A DNA stretch of 64,000 nucleotides from Betaproteobacteria bacterium (GCA_947486575.1 CANKUB010000003.1:1-64000), one strand, 5' to 3'; positions 35,358 to 44,848 are shown, counted from the first letter of the stretch. Notes: a model not told the origin generated them from the sequence alone. Translations and numbers: made by a program.

Positions 35358-36110
35358 CTAAAACATCATTTGTCCGCCATTGATCTGCAACGACTGCCCA
35401 TTCACATAACTCGAGGCAGGCCCGCACAGAAAGCGCACCACTGTGGCAATTTCCTCTGCATCGCCCTTGCGCCCCAGCGGCACCAGTTCAGCGCCCGCTG
35501 CTGCGGTGCGGCCTGCGGCACGAACGGTATTCATCTGCCCCGGCGCGATGCAGTTCGCGCGGATGTTGCGATCACCAAATTCACGCGCGATGCCGCGCGT
35601 AAAACCCACCAGCCCGTGCTTGGCTACCGAACCATGAATACGCTTTTTCGCACCTGACAGCGACATCATACCACCGAGCGTAACAATGCTGCCGCCGCCG
35701 TTGGCGATCATCGACGGCAAACACGCCTGTGCCAGATAGAACGCGCCATCGAGCGTGATCGACAGCGGCACACGCCATTCGTCGTAGCTTAATTCCAGGA
35801 ATGGCTTTTCGGTACGCACTGAGGCATTCAGCACCAGAAAATCCACGCGGCCGAATTTTTGCATGACACTTTCAACCATGCCTTTGGCGGCGTTGGCGTC
35901 GGCAATATTCGCTACGTAAACTTCTGCCCTGCCGCCCGCTGCGCGAATTTCCTCGGCCAGCTTTTTTGCGTCATCGACCGAATGCCGTGTGTTTACCGCT
36001 ACCGCCGCACCGGCCCTGGCCAGCTCCAGCGCGGTGGCGCGACCGATGTTTTTGGCGGCCCCGGTGATGAGCGCCACTTTGCCTGCCAGTTCCTGATTGC
36101 TATCTGTCAT
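35358..36110 (-). CDS. SDR-family protein lacking the catalytic Ser/Tyr
   Basis: A 250-residue Rossmann protein. The cofactor motif is TGAAKNIG (16-23), with LVLNASV in place of NNAG and ANCIAPGQMNT (PG motif) near the end. At the active site the usual Ser is Gly (TLGG, 144-147) and the YxxxK motif reads GSVAK (160-164), so Tyr is replaced by Gly160 while Lys164 remains. It may bind NAD(P) without classical reduction, or use another residue such as His159. It ends tail to tail with the selenoprotein gene and diverges from the DUF1330 gene. Confidence 0.85.
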   Translation of the reverse strand: MTDSNQELAGKVALITGAAKNIGRATALELARAGAAVAVNTRHSVDDAKKLAEEIRAAGGRAEVYVANIADANAAKGMVESVMQKFGRVDFLVLNASVRTEKPFLELSYDEWRVPLSITLDGAFYLAQACLPSMIANGGGSIVTLGGMMSLSGAKKRIHGSVAKHGLVGFTRGIAREFGDRNIRANCIAPGQMNTVRAAGRTAAAGAELVPLGRKGDAEEIATVVRFLCGPASSYVNGQSLQINGGQMMF

Positions 36111-36226
36111 GTGTGATCCCTCTGTCAGTGGTTACGCAAATTGATTTCCATTTGGGCGTCCGACTATACTACGCGGCGCAGTTGCATTTGTGCGATCCCT
36201 TCAGTCCAGACATCAGGAGCAACACC

Positions 36227-36514
36227 ATGGCCGCATACCTCATTGCAGACATTGAAGTGATTGATATTGCCGGATTTGCCGAATACCAGCAAAAAGTTCC
36301 GGCCACGATCGCAGCCTATGGCGGGCGCTATCTTGTACGCGGTGGCGCCACTGAGGTATTGGAAGGCAGCGGCACACCCAAGCGCTGTGTCGTGCTGGAG
36401 TTTCCGGGCATGGCTCAGCTCAAAACGTGGTATGCATCTCCAGAATACCGTCCGTTGATTGCCATTCGGGAACGCACCACTAAGTCGAACCTGATGACGG
36501 CCGAAGGTATGTAG
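36227..36514 (+). CDS. DUF1330 family protein
   Basis: A 95-residue member of the same family as 22622-22912. AYLIADIEVIDIAGFAEYQ, GGRYLVRGGATEVLEG and KRCVVLEFPGMAQLKTWYAS are the conserved strands. AGGAG lies seven bases before the ATG at 36227; the frame is open further upstream but the divergent promoter must be there. It converges on an MmgE/PrpD gene. Role unknown; both DUF1330 genes lie next to CoA or dehydratase genes. Confidence 0.85.
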   Translation: MAAYLIADIEVIDIAGFAEYQQKVPATIAAYGGRYLVRGGATEVLEGSGTPKRCVVLEFPGMAQLKTWYASPEYRPLIAIRERTTKSNLMTAEGM

Positions 36515-36635
36515 GCTCACCCTAACTCTTGCCTGCTACCCACCCAACATTGCCGCCATTGACCCAGCGACCATCCGCTTTCCCTTGAGCATTGATTGCA
36601 AACTGCTGAAAAGGCGTCTGCCGCGCTCATCATTT

Positions 36636-38003
36636 TTAACGGGCAACCAGCGAAATAATTTTATTCAGGTTGCCGGGCGCCTCGAAATGCTTGAGCAAAT
36701 CATACAACGCACGCGCCTTATCCGCGCCGATCACCGGTGATACCAGACCATCAAATTTACCCCACACTTCGTCTTCGCTCATGGGATTGTCGGCGTGACC
36801 CAGTACTACCATCGTATCGGCGTGCAGGGGTTGCGCTTCACCTTCGACATGCACCGTCAGATGGGCTTCGTATTGCGGCTGATCAGGCACGACTTCCACT
36901 TCAGTCACCGCGGCGATCTCCTTCAGCTTTTTATCCTGCAACAGCTTTGCATTGAAGTCGGATGCCACCAGCCGGTAACCGGTAAGGCCCATCGCAACGC
37001 AATAGCGCACACTGAATTTATGCGCCAGAGGTGTCTGCGGACTCGGGTTGTTGGCGACAATCGCGACGTTGGGATGCACTTTGACATGCACTTTGGTGAT
37101 CTTGCGCCCGGCCACTTGTGCCGTTAGCTTGCGCGAGCTTTGAATGGACGCGTGTGTGGCACGACAGGCGGCGTAGGGCTTGAAGCCGTTGCGCTTGATT
37201 TCCCAATAGCTGAAGTCCATGGGCGGAATATCCACCTTGCGATCCTGCGTCTGGATGAAGACTTCGTAGAGGCCTTTCTCCAGCTCCAGTAATTTTGTCG
37301 ATGATTGAAAGTCTGCTTGCGCCAGTTCAGCGGCAAGTATGCCGTCCATGGCCGCCTTGCCGCCGTGAAACGGCTTGGCGTGCGTACCGAATGAGCCTAC
37401 CAGTCCGCCTGCGGTGGTCGCCGCTGCGCCAATTGCATACTCGATTTGTTGCGGTGTCAAACGCATCAACACTGAAGCCGCGACGGCAGCGCCGATACGC
37501 CCAAACACCGAGGTCGGATGCAAACCACGCTTGTGCAGATTGCGCCCCACACCCTGCGGCCCGCCGCCGCCGATGCGCGCCATCACTTCAAACGCTGTGA
37601 TGAACGCCGCCAGCGTATCTTTGCCGCTGCTGCCCAGTTGCCCCGCCACGGCCAGTGCCGCAGTAGCGCAGGGGCAACTGATATGCCCAGCGCCCATCTG
37701 ATGGGCGTCGTCGTAATCCATGGCGTGCGCCATAGCGCCATTGGCCAGTGCGGCGAACGCGGGTGTGGTGCTACCACCCATAAATATTTGTGCGTTGCCG
37801 GGCGCGCGCCAGCCTTCAACCACGCGCCGAACCGGGCGCACACACTCGTCGTCCCACGCGCCGACGGCGCAGCCCATGGTGTCGATCAGTGCAAGCTTTG
37901 CGGCAGTTAACACTTCGGCGGGATATTCTCTTGTCAGCGCACCGGCTACATAAGCTGCGATCGCTTGACTGCGGCTGGTAACGAGTTCGGCGGGGGCATT
38001 CAT
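36636..38003 (-). CDS. MmgE/PrpD family protein, copy C
   Basis: A 455-residue protein. AAKLALIDTMGCAVGAW opens the fold; NGAMAHAMDYDDAHQMGAGH is the His/Asp active-site block, matching copy B more than copy A; FGTHAKPFHGGKAAMDGILAA and AHKFSVRYCVAMGL follow. The three copies in the window are clearly different genes. Start ATG at 38003, with an AT-rich repeat copy 18 bases upstream. It stands alone, diverging from a Bug gene. Confidence 0.88.
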   Translation of the reverse strand: MNAPAELVTSRSQAIAAYVAGALTREYPAEVLTAAKLALIDTMGCAVGAWDDECVRPVRRVVEGWRAPGNAQIFMGGSTTPAFAALANGAMAHAMDYDDAHQMGAGHISCPCATAALAVAGQLGSSGKDTLAAFITAFEVMARIGGGGPQGVGRNLHKRGLHPTSVFGRIGAAVAASVLMRLTPQQIEYAIGAAATTAGGLVGSFGTHAKPFHGGKAAMDGILAAELAQADFQSSTKLLELEKGLYEVFIQTQDRKVDIPPMDFSYWEIKRNGFKPYAACRATHASIQSSRKLTAQVAGRKITKVHVKVHPNVAIVANNPSPQTPLAHKFSVRYCVAMGLTGYRLVASDFNAKLLQDKKLKEIAAVTEVEVVPDQPQYEAHLTVHVEGEAQPLHADTMVVLGHADNPMSEDEVWGKFDGLVSPVIGADKARALYDLLKHFEAPGNLNKIISLVAR

Positions 38004-38020
38004 GTCATTCTCCAGTTTAA

Positions 38021-38042
38021 TATAACTATCTGTTTTTACTAA
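38021..38042 (-). repeat. AT-rich dispersed repeat, copy 8
   Basis: The minus strand reads AGTAAAAACAGATAGTTATA (last 20 bases), upstream of the MmgE/PrpD start on the same strand. Confidence 0.75.
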
Positions 38043-38299
38043 TAAATGTGTAGCTCACTGATACGGTCGCGCGATTAACACCCTGTGCAGCGCGCGTGCG
38101 TTACGGCGAATTCGACAAATTTGGCATCACGACATCCCGCACGCAAGGGGATTCTGCCTTGAAGCACCGTGAACCAATCTGGGCGACCGTGCATCCTGCG
38201 CAGGAATCTTAAGTCGAAACCTTGCCACGCGTCTATCTGCCATCACTTGCCCACGCGCAGGCGCAAACAGCGGAACATTTGAGTTACGATCTCTTCAAT

Positions 38300-39286
38300 A
38301 TGAAAATTCATTTTTGTATCGCAGTACTCCTGCTCGGTGTTGCGCTTGGCGCAGACGCACAGACCGCTTCGCCGGGCTCAGCACAGGGTTGGCCCACAAA
38401 GCCTGTACGTGTGATCCTTGCCGTTCCGGCCGGTGGCACGCCAGACGTAGTGGCGCGCATGCTCACGCCCGGCTTATCAGCGATTCTTGGTCAACAGTTG
38501 GTGGTGGACAATCGTGGCGGTGCCGGTGGCCTGATCGGCGCTGAACTTGCCGCGCGTGCAGTGCCCGATGGCTACACCTTGTTCTTCAGCGCACCCGGTT
38601 CACTGACGATTCTGCCGCATCTGCAAAAGAAAATTCCTTACGACGCATTGCGCGATTTCATCCCGGTCAGCCTGGTGTGTAGTGGGCCGTTTTTGCTGAT
38701 TACGCATCCGTCGGTGCAGGCTAAATCCGTCAGCGACCTGATCGCACAGGCCAGGGCGGAGCCCGGCAAACTGAATTACGGCTCGGCGGGTAGCGGCGCG
38801 CCGAATCATCTGGCGATGGAACTCTTCAAGAATATGGCTGGCGTAAATATCACTCACGTTCCCTACAAGGGCGCGCCGCAGGCCGTTACCGACGTGCTCG
38901 GCGGCAATATACAACTAATGCTGAACTCGATTCCACCCGTGATTCAGCATATCAAGGCTGGACGGCTGCGCATGCTCGGTGTCACCAGTGCCAAACGTTC
39001 GCCCCAACTGCCCGAGGCGCCGACGCTGGCTGAGGCGGGTGTGCCTGGGTATGAATTCATTACCTGGTTCGGCATGCTCGCGCCTGCCAATACACCCAAG
39101 CCCGTTATTTCGCGACTGTATGGCGCAATAACCAAGGTGGTAAACGCACCAGAATCCCGATCGCAATTTGAGAAGCTGGGCTACGACGCAGTGGTCAGCA
39201 CACCGGATGAGTTTGCGCTTTACCTGCGCTCCGAGTACGAAAAATTCGGAAAAATCGTCAAGCTCATCGGCGCGAAAATTGACTGA
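38300..39286 (+). CDS. Bug/TctC family receptor protein
   Basis: A 328-residue receptor starting MKIHFCIAVLLLGVALG with cleavage near ADAQT. WPTKPVRVILAVPAGGTPD and VVDNRGGAGGLIGAELA are the cradle motifs. The open frame extends 26 codons upstream, but the signal peptide begins at the ATG at 38300. The CocE-type hydrolase follows after 15 bases on the same strand and then the binding-protein/diguanylate-cyclase pair, so this may be the first gene of a four-gene transcript. Confidence 0.87.
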   Translation: MKIHFCIAVLLLGVALGADAQTASPGSAQGWPTKPVRVILAVPAGGTPDVVARMLTPGLSAILGQQLVVDNRGGAGGLIGAELAARAVPDGYTLFFSAPGSLTILPHLQKKIPYDALRDFIPVSLVCSGPFLLITHPSVQAKSVSDLIAQARAEPGKLNYGSAGSGAPNHLAMELFKNMAGVNITHVPYKGAPQAVTDVLGGNIQLMLNSIPPVIQHIKAGRLRMLGVTSAKRSPQLPEAPTLAEAGVPGYEFITWFGMLAPANTPKPVISRLYGAITKVVNAPESRSQFEKLGYDAVVSTPDEFALYLRSEYEKFGKIVKLIGAKID

Positions 39287-39301
39287 GCAAAAGAATCCGC
39301 G

Positions 39302-41041
39302 ATGACCTCATCTAAATCCGAAATCCGCGACAACATGCGCATTGACTGGGACGTTCCCATCACCATGGACGATGGCCTGGTACTGCGCGCTGATGTGTTT
39401 CGACCCGTAGCAGAGGGCAAATATCCGGCAATCATGAGCTACGGCCCCTATGGCAAAGGCCTCGCGTTTCAAGATGGCTACAAAACCGCGTGGGAGATCA
39501 TGTGTCGCGAAAATCCGGATGCCGTCGCCAATAGCACCAATCAGTATCAAAACTGGGAAGTGGTTGACCCCGAAAAATGGGTGCCCGATGGCTACGCGGT
39601 GGTGCGCGTAGATTCGCGCGGCGCTGGCCGGTCGCCCGGTTATTTGTGCCACAACGATGCACGCGAGAACAAGGATTTTCACGACTGCATCGAATGGGCT
39701 GCCGTGCAGCCGTGGTGCAGCGGCAAGATCGGGTTGAACGGCATTTCGTATTACGGCGCCAACCAGTGGCGCGCCGCCGCGACGCAACCAACGCATCTCG
39801 CCGCGATCTGCGTGTGGGAAGGCTGGGCGGACAACTACCGTGACTCCACGCACCACGGCGGCATCATTTGCGTGTTCCGCAAAAACTGGCAGGAGATGCA
39901 GGTCAAAACCGTGCAGCACGGCGTGGGTGCGCACGGTACGCGCAGCAGAATTACCGGCGAACTCGCGTGTGGTCCTGAAACCTTGAGCGATGCCGCGTTG
40001 ATCAAAAATCGCGAGGACATGTGGGCAAACCTGAGCGAGCACCATCTGGATGGGGCGTATTACCGTGAGCGCAGCGGCGATCTATCAAAAGTGACCGTGC
40101 CGCTGTTGTCCGCTGCAAACTGGGGCGGTCAGGGCCTGCATCCGCGCGGCAACTTTGAAGGCTACCTGCACGCAGTCTCGACACAAAAATGGCTGGAAGC
40201 GCACGGCGGCTCGCACTGGGCACCGTTCTACACAGACTATGGCGTAGGTTTGCAGAAAAAATTCTTCGATTACTTTTTGCACGGCAAACAAAACGGCTGG
40301 GATAAGCAGCCGAAAGTGCAGTTGCAGATTCGCCATCCGGGTGAAAAATTTGTGCTGCGTTACGAGAACGAATGGCCGATCGCGCGCACGCAATGGACGC
40401 CTTTTTATCTTGACAGTGAAAAACTCGCCCTGAGTGCATCTAAAATTAATTCAACAAAAACAATAACTTATGATGCAATGGGCGATGGCGTTACCTTCAC
40501 CACGCCGCCGCTGGAAAACCACACCGAAATCACCGGGCCATCAGCGGTAAAACTATGTGTGTCGTCATCCACCTGCGACGCAGATTTGTTTGTCATCCTG
40601 CGCGTGTTCGATGCGCAGAACAAAGAAGTGTTGTTTCAAGGCGCACTCGATCCGAAAACGCCGATTGCTCAAGGCTGGCTGCGCGCGTCGCATCGCAAGC
40701 TAGACCGCGAGTTGTCGCTACCCTATCGCCCCTACCACACGCACGACCAAAAACAGCCGCTGACGCCGGGCGAAGTTGTCGAACTCGATATCGAAATCTG
40801 GCCAAGCTGCATTGTCGTGCCCAAAGGTTATCGCATGGCACTTACCATCAAAGGCAAGGATTACGATCACGGCCAGTCCGCCGCGTCGCTGTCGAACATG
40901 AAAAACCCGATGAACGGCTGCGGCCCCTTCATGCACGATGATCCGCAAGATCGTCCAGCGGAAATTTTCGACGGCAAAGTCACGCTGCACTTCGGACCGC
41001 AACATGCGGCAGCGATATTGTTGCCGGTGATTCCGGCGTAG
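39302..41041 (+). CDS. CocE/NonD family hydrolase (S15 peptidase-like)
   Basis: A 579-residue alpha/beta hydrolase. The nucleophile Ser149 is in GKIGLNGISYYGANQW, the family G-x-S-Y-x-G motif; RVDSRGAGRSPGY precedes it and SHWAPFYTDYG holds the likely catalytic His. The C-terminal jelly-roll domain begins near DGVTFTTPPLENHTEITGP. An AT-rich repeat copy encodes part of the linker between the two domains (residues about 383-390, STKTITY). Members cleave acyl esters or Xaa-Pro peptides; substrate unknown. It sits directly downstream of a Bug gene. Confidence 0.87.
   Translation: MTSSKSEIRDNMRIDWDVPITMDDGLVLRADVFRPVAEGKYPAIMSYGPYGKGLAFQDGYKTAWEIMCRENPDAVANSTNQYQNWEVVDPEKWVPDGYAVVRVDSRGAGRSPGYLCHNDARENKDFHDCIEWAAVQPWCSGKIGLNGISYYGANQWRAAATQPTHLAAICVWEGWADNYRDSTHHGGIICVFRKNWQEMQVKTVQHGVGAHGTRSRITGELACGPETLSDAALIKNREDMWANLSEHHLDGAYYRERSGDLSKVTVPLLSAANWGGQGLHPRGNFEGYLHAVSTQKWLEAHGGSHWAPFYTDYGVGLQKKFFDYFLHGKQNGWDKQPKVQLQIRHPGEKFVLRYENEWPIARTQWTPFYLDSEKLALSASKINSTKTITYDAMGDGVTFTTPPLENHTEITGPSAVKLCVSSSTCDADLFVILRVFDAQNKEVLFQGALDPKTPIAQGWLRASHRKLDRELSLPYRPYHTHDQKQPLTPGEVVELDIEIWPSCIVVPKGYRMALTIKGKDYDHGQSAASLSNMKNPMNGCGPFMHDDPQDRPAEIFDGKVTLHFGPQHAAAILLPVIPA
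40451..40471 (+). repeat. AT-rich dispersed repeat, copy 9, inside a gene
   Basis: TCAACAAAAACAATAACTTA (first 20 bases) lies in frame in the CocE-type hydrolase, encoding S-T-K-T-I-T-Y in the variable linker before the jelly-roll domain. Confidence 0.65.
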
Positions 41042-41060
41042 TAAAGCGAGGCGCAAAACA

Positions 41061-42251
41061 GTGGAAGCCAACTCATTATCGGACGTGCGGGCGCGGCGAC
41101 GATTTCTGGCAGCGTCGGCAGGTGTCGGCGCGCTGGCGCTGTTACCACGCGCAGTATCGGGCATGGAACCGCTACGAGTCGCGTTCATCAACCCCGGCAA
41201 GAAATCCGAGGCGTATTGGCTCGCAGCATCTGAATCCATGCAAGCGGCCGCGCAGAGTCTTGGTGTGCCGCTGGAGATTATTTATCTTGAGCGCGATCAC
41301 CTGCGCCATATCGCTGTGGCGCGCGAGTTGGCTGCGCGCGACGCTGCGAAACGGCCCACGCATGCGGTCTACAGTAACGACAAGCGCATGGCGCGTGAAA
41401 TGCTGAAAATTCTCGATGCGGCCAACATAAAATCGTTTCTGGCCTTTTCAACCATGCTGGCTGAAGATCGCGCCGAATTTGGCATGCCGAGGCAAAAATA
41501 CAAAAGCTGGCTGGGGGCGCTGGTACCGCGCGCGGACGACGCTGGTTATCTCACGGCTACGGCACTGATCAAGCGCGGCCTCACCGAAAAACGCTTTGCA
41601 TCGAACGGGCGGCTGCAATTGATTGCATTGCCCGGTGATCGTTCGACCGAATCATCGATTCTGCGTAATCGCGGCATGGAACGTGCGGTGAAGGAGCATC
41701 CCGACGTTGAATTGGTGCAAACGGTCTACGCAGACTGGCGCCGCGATTTGGGCCGCGAAAAAGCGCGCGAACTCTATGTGCGTTATCCGCAGGCGCAACT
41801 GGTATGGGCCGGCAACGATCTGATAGCATTTGGCGCCATGGAAGCGCTGGAAGCCATCGGCGGCGTACCGGGCAAGAGCAAACTGTTCAGCGGGGTCAAC
41901 ACCTCCACCGAGGCGATGGACGCCGTGATCAGCGGGCGTCTGGATGCGTTGGCCGGTGGCCACTTTATCGTTGGCGCGTGGGCGGTAGTGATGCTCTACG
42001 ATCTGGCCAACGGTCGCGATTTTGCCGATCAAGGACTGGAATCCGAGCACCGCATGTTCACCTTGTTTGATGCGCCTTTGGCACGGCAGTATCTGGGCCG
42101 TTTCGCACAAAATGCGGGCGGCAATCCGCCGATCGATTTCCGCCGCTTCAGCCGGGCACACAATCCGACGCTCAAGCGCTACGATTTTAATTTCGCGCAA
42201 TTGCTGGAACCTGCTGACCCGGCAGCCGCCAGGCGTGACGCAAAAATCTAG
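41061..42251 (+). CDS. Periplasmic sugar-type binding protein, Tat-exported
   Basis: A 396-residue type I periplasmic binding protein. A Tat signal RRRFLAASAG lies at residues 12-21, followed by RVAFINPGKKSEAYWLAASE as the first strand-helix of the ribose-binding fold; WAGNDLIAFGAMEALE and FSGVNTSTEAMDAVISGRLDA (described in parts) match the hinge and second-lobe strands. GTG start at 41061 with GAGG ten bases upstream. No ABC transporter genes follow; instead its stop overlaps the start of a diguanylate cyclase, so it probably acts as a sensory receptor. Confidence 0.8.
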   Translation: MEANSLSDVRARRRFLAASAGVGALALLPRAVSGMEPLRVAFINPGKKSEAYWLAASESMQAAAQSLGVPLEIIYLERDHLRHIAVARELAARDAAKRPTHAVYSNDKRMAREMLKILDAANIKSFLAFSTMLAEDRAEFGMPRQKYKSWLGALVPRADDAGYLTATALIKRGLTEKRFASNGRLQLIALPGDRSTESSILRNRGMERAVKEHPDVELVQTVYADWRRDLGREKARELYVRYPQAQLVWAGNDLIAFGAMEALEAIGGVPGKSKLFSGVNTSTEAMDAVISGRLDALAGGHFIVGAWAVVMLYDLANGRDFADQGLESEHRMFTLFDAPLARQYLGRFAQNAGGNPPIDFRRFSRAHNPTLKRYDFNFAQLLEPADPAAARRDAKI

Positions 42252-44119
42252 TGCAACGTAAACACCTAGACGCGGTGACGCCTGCGGTGCTGTCTGCGCC
42301 CTTTGTGCCGTTTGTACCGCTGCGCACCCAGCTCGTGCGGCAGGTGATGCTGGCAGCACTGTTTTGCGCATTGCTGGCGAGCGTGGCGCAGGCGTTCCTC
42401 GTCAGCAGCCAGGCCCGGCGCAGCTTTGATCGCGCGGTGAACGACTTTACGCGCGCGCACATGGCGCCGTTGTCTGCGGCGCTGTGGGATATCGACAGCG
42501 AACAGATTCGCGCGCAGTTAAGCGATATCGCCAGCCGCGAACCCATCGCAGGCGTGCGCCTGATTACGGCAGCCGGCATAGAATTTCTGGCCGGCGCCTT
42601 GCCGCCGGATCGTGCTATGGCGAACGCCGCAGGCAGCGACCACGTGGCGCTCGACATCAAACGCCTGACCGCTGGCGGCACTGATGCTTCCGCCGTGCCG
42701 CTGGGCAGGCTTTTTGTCGGATTTAATCGTGCCTTGCTCACGCGCAATATTCTGATCGAGGCGGGCAAGATCATTGCCTTCATTATGATTTTCACGGCGC
42801 TACTGTGCGCCATGATGTTTCGGGTGTTACGCAGCAAAGTCACCGCACCGCTGACGAAATTGCGCGCCCATGTGTCAAGCCTCACGCCGGAAACCCTCGG
42901 TCGCTCGATGCCGCCACTGCGCCCTGCGGGTAAATGGCGCGACGAAATGGATATGGTGGCCGACGGGTTTCAAACCCTGCACAGTGGCATCGAGCGCTAT
43001 GTGGGCGAGCGCAACCTCGCCAATGAGCAGCCGCAAAAAGAGCGCGATCAACTCGACGCCACCGTGCGTGACCGCACAGCCGCGCTGTCAAAGCTGAACC
43101 AGTTTTTGGCCACCGTCTCCAATGTGACATTGCGATTCCTCAATGTTGAGCGCGCCGACTTTCCGGCAGCGGTGCAGAAAACCGTGCGGGAACTGGCCGA
43201 ACTCACTGCATCAAAAAAGGTATGCATCGCGCAGCGCCGTGGCGCGGCGCATGACACACTGTGGTTTTGGCAAGAATTCAATGCGCACGAAATGCTTCGG
43301 GTCGGGGCAGGATTTGAGTTGCCTTTGGGCGGCTCTGAACTGGAAGTATTGCGTATCAACAACGCAAACGTCACGCCCAACTGGGCTGATGTGTTGCAAG
43401 CACAACAGGCCGGGCGTGCGGTGCTTTGCCGCCGCGACAGCGAGATACACGGTTATTTGCTGGCCCTGTTTGATCAGCAAGACGAAACACTGGGTGACCG
43501 CGAAGTGACCTTGCTCGCTGAAACGCTGTTCAGCACGCTCGCACGCTGGCGCAGCCTGCAGGAAGTAGAAGATGCCCGCGCCGAACTCACCACGCTATCC
43601 AACACCGATGCGCTGACCGGCATCGCCAACCGGCGTTACTTTGTCAGCCACCGTATCGGCGTTGCGCAGCAGGCGTTCGCAGGTGGACAAGGGTTGGCCG
43701 TGATCATGGTGGATATCGATCACTTTAAACGCTACAACGATACCTACGGGCACGATGAGGGCGACAATTGTCTAGTGGCCGTGGCGCGCGCGGCGTCACA
43801 GGCGCTAACGGCGTCGATACTGTTTGCGCGACTGGGCGGCGAAGAGTTTGCGGCACTGTTCGCGTGTGATTCGGTCGACGAAGCCGCAGCCTGTGCTGAA
43901 TCCGTACGCAAGGCCGTGCAGGCGCTGGCTATCGATCACACGCGTGGTGAAAACGGTCGTGTGAGTGTCAGTTTGGGCGTTGGCTTCGTACGCACTAACG
44001 AAACAGATCCCACCGCATTACAAGCGGTGGTTGACGCATTAATGCGCTACGCCGATCAGGCGCTCTACAAAGCCAAGCGCGCCGGACGCAATATCGTAGC
44101 CACAGAGCGCATGGCATAG
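42251..44119 (+). CDS. Membrane diguanylate cyclase with periplasmic sensor
   Basis: A 622-residue GGDEF protein starting at a GTG that overlaps the previous TAG by one base. A transmembrane helix at about 35-55, a periplasmic sensor of about 110 residues and a second helix (about 165-190) are followed by a HAMP-like segment, a coiled-coil, a GAF-like region (about 285-430) and a GGDEF domain from about 446 on (LSNTDALTGIANRRYF). The active site is GGEEF at about 530-534 in LGGEEFAALF; no RxxD inhibitory site precedes it. It should make c-di-GMP in response to the ligand of the coupled binding protein. Confidence 0.87.
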   Translation: MQRKHLDAVTPAVLSAPFVPFVPLRTQLVRQVMLAALFCALLASVAQAFLVSSQARRSFDRAVNDFTRAHMAPLSAALWDIDSEQIRAQLSDIASREPIAGVRLITAAGIEFLAGALPPDRAMANAAGSDHVALDIKRLTAGGTDASAVPLGRLFVGFNRALLTRNILIEAGKIIAFIMIFTALLCAMMFRVLRSKVTAPLTKLRAHVSSLTPETLGRSMPPLRPAGKWRDEMDMVADGFQTLHSGIERYVGERNLANEQPQKERDQLDATVRDRTAALSKLNQFLATVSNVTLRFLNVERADFPAAVQKTVRELAELTASKKVCIAQRRGAAHDTLWFWQEFNAHEMLRVGAGFELPLGGSELEVLRINNANVTPNWADVLQAQQAGRAVLCRRDSEIHGYLLALFDQQDETLGDREVTLLAETLFSTLARWRSLQEVEDARAELTTLSNTDALTGIANRRYFVSHRIGVAQQAFAGGQGLAVIMVDIDHFKRYNDTYGHDEGDNCLVAVARAASQALTASILFARLGGEEFAALFACDSVDEAAACAESVRKAVQALAIDHTRGENGRVSVSLGVGFVRTNETDPTALQAVVDALMRYADQALYKAKRAGRNIVATERMA

Positions 44120-44131
44120 CCCAAATAATAA

Positions 44132-44152
44132 TCAATAAAAACAAATATTTAT
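44132..44152 (+). repeat. AT-rich dispersed repeat, copy 10
   Basis: TCAATAAAAACAAATATTTA (first 20 bases), in the 34-base gap between the convergent diguanylate-cyclase and msrA stops. Confidence 0.85.
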
Positions 44153-44153
44153 A

Positions 44154-44768
44154 TTATTCTGGCGCACGCCCCCACAGCTCTTTGAGGCGTGCATCGCGGC
44201 CGCATCCATTGCGATAGAGTTTGTAGCGCACCGGATTTTTCTGGTAGTAATCCTGATGATAGTCCTCAGCCGGGTAAAACTCGCCCGCTTTGGTGATCTC
44301 GGTAACGATGTCGGCTTTGAACGGTTTGGACTTTTGCAGCGCGGCTTTTGACGCATCGGCAAATTTGCGCTGTGCATCGTCGTGATAAAAAACGCCAGAG
44401 CGATATTGCGTGCCATGATCGCAGAATTGCGCATTCTTGACGGTGGGATCAATGTTCGCCCAAAACACTTCCAGCAGTTTTTCGTAGCTGACCTTGGCTG
44501 GATCGTATTCCACTTGCACCACTTCGGTATGCCCGGTGCGTCCGCTTGAAACCTGTTCGTAGGTTGGGTTTTTAACCTGCCCGCCCATATAGCCGGAAAT
44601 GGTGGCAATCACGCCGGGTAACTTGTCGTAGGGCGCTTCCATGCACCAGAAACAGCCACCCGCAAAGGTCGCCCTGGCGGTTTTTACGGTGGGCGTTTGT
44701 GCATGCGTCAGTGCCGGGTTGAGCATCAGCGCAGCGGTAATCAATAACAGACGGCGAAGGTAAATCAT
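44154..44768 (-). CDS. msrA: Peptide-methionine (S)-S-oxide reductase MsrA, exported
   Basis: A 204-residue MsrA with a signal peptide (LLLITAALMLNPALTHA). The catalytic motif GGCFWCME has the nucleophilic Cys39. The GYMGG, EVVQVEYDP and RSGVFYHDD blocks are all present, and the C-terminus ends in a short Cys-containing tail, GCGRDARLKEL, that may hold the resolving Cys. The enzyme repairs oxidised methionines in the periplasm. It is divergent from a second, cytoplasmic msrA 181 bases away. Confidence 0.92.
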   Translation of the reverse strand: MIYLRRLLLITAALMLNPALTHAQTPTVKTARATFAGGCFWCMEAPYDKLPGVIATISGYMGGQVKNPTYEQVSSGRTGHTEVVQVEYDPAKVSYEKLLEVFWANIDPTVKNAQFCDHGTQYRSGVFYHDDAQRKFADASKAALQKSKPFKADIVTEITKAGEFYPAEDYHQDYYQKNPVRYKLYRNGCGRDARLKELWGRAPE

Positions 44769-44848
44769 GAGATGCTCCTGGGTGAGTTACTGGATTTGCG
44801 GATCAGCAGATTGTGCGTGGTGTGAGTTTCGTCGGAATTGCTGCGCAG

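Noticed and set aside
36515..36635. A possible gene fragment on the minus strand (ends VNGGNVGWVAGKS)
   Set aside because: Only about 30 codons, no recognisable homologue, and no start or ribosome site; too weak to annotate.
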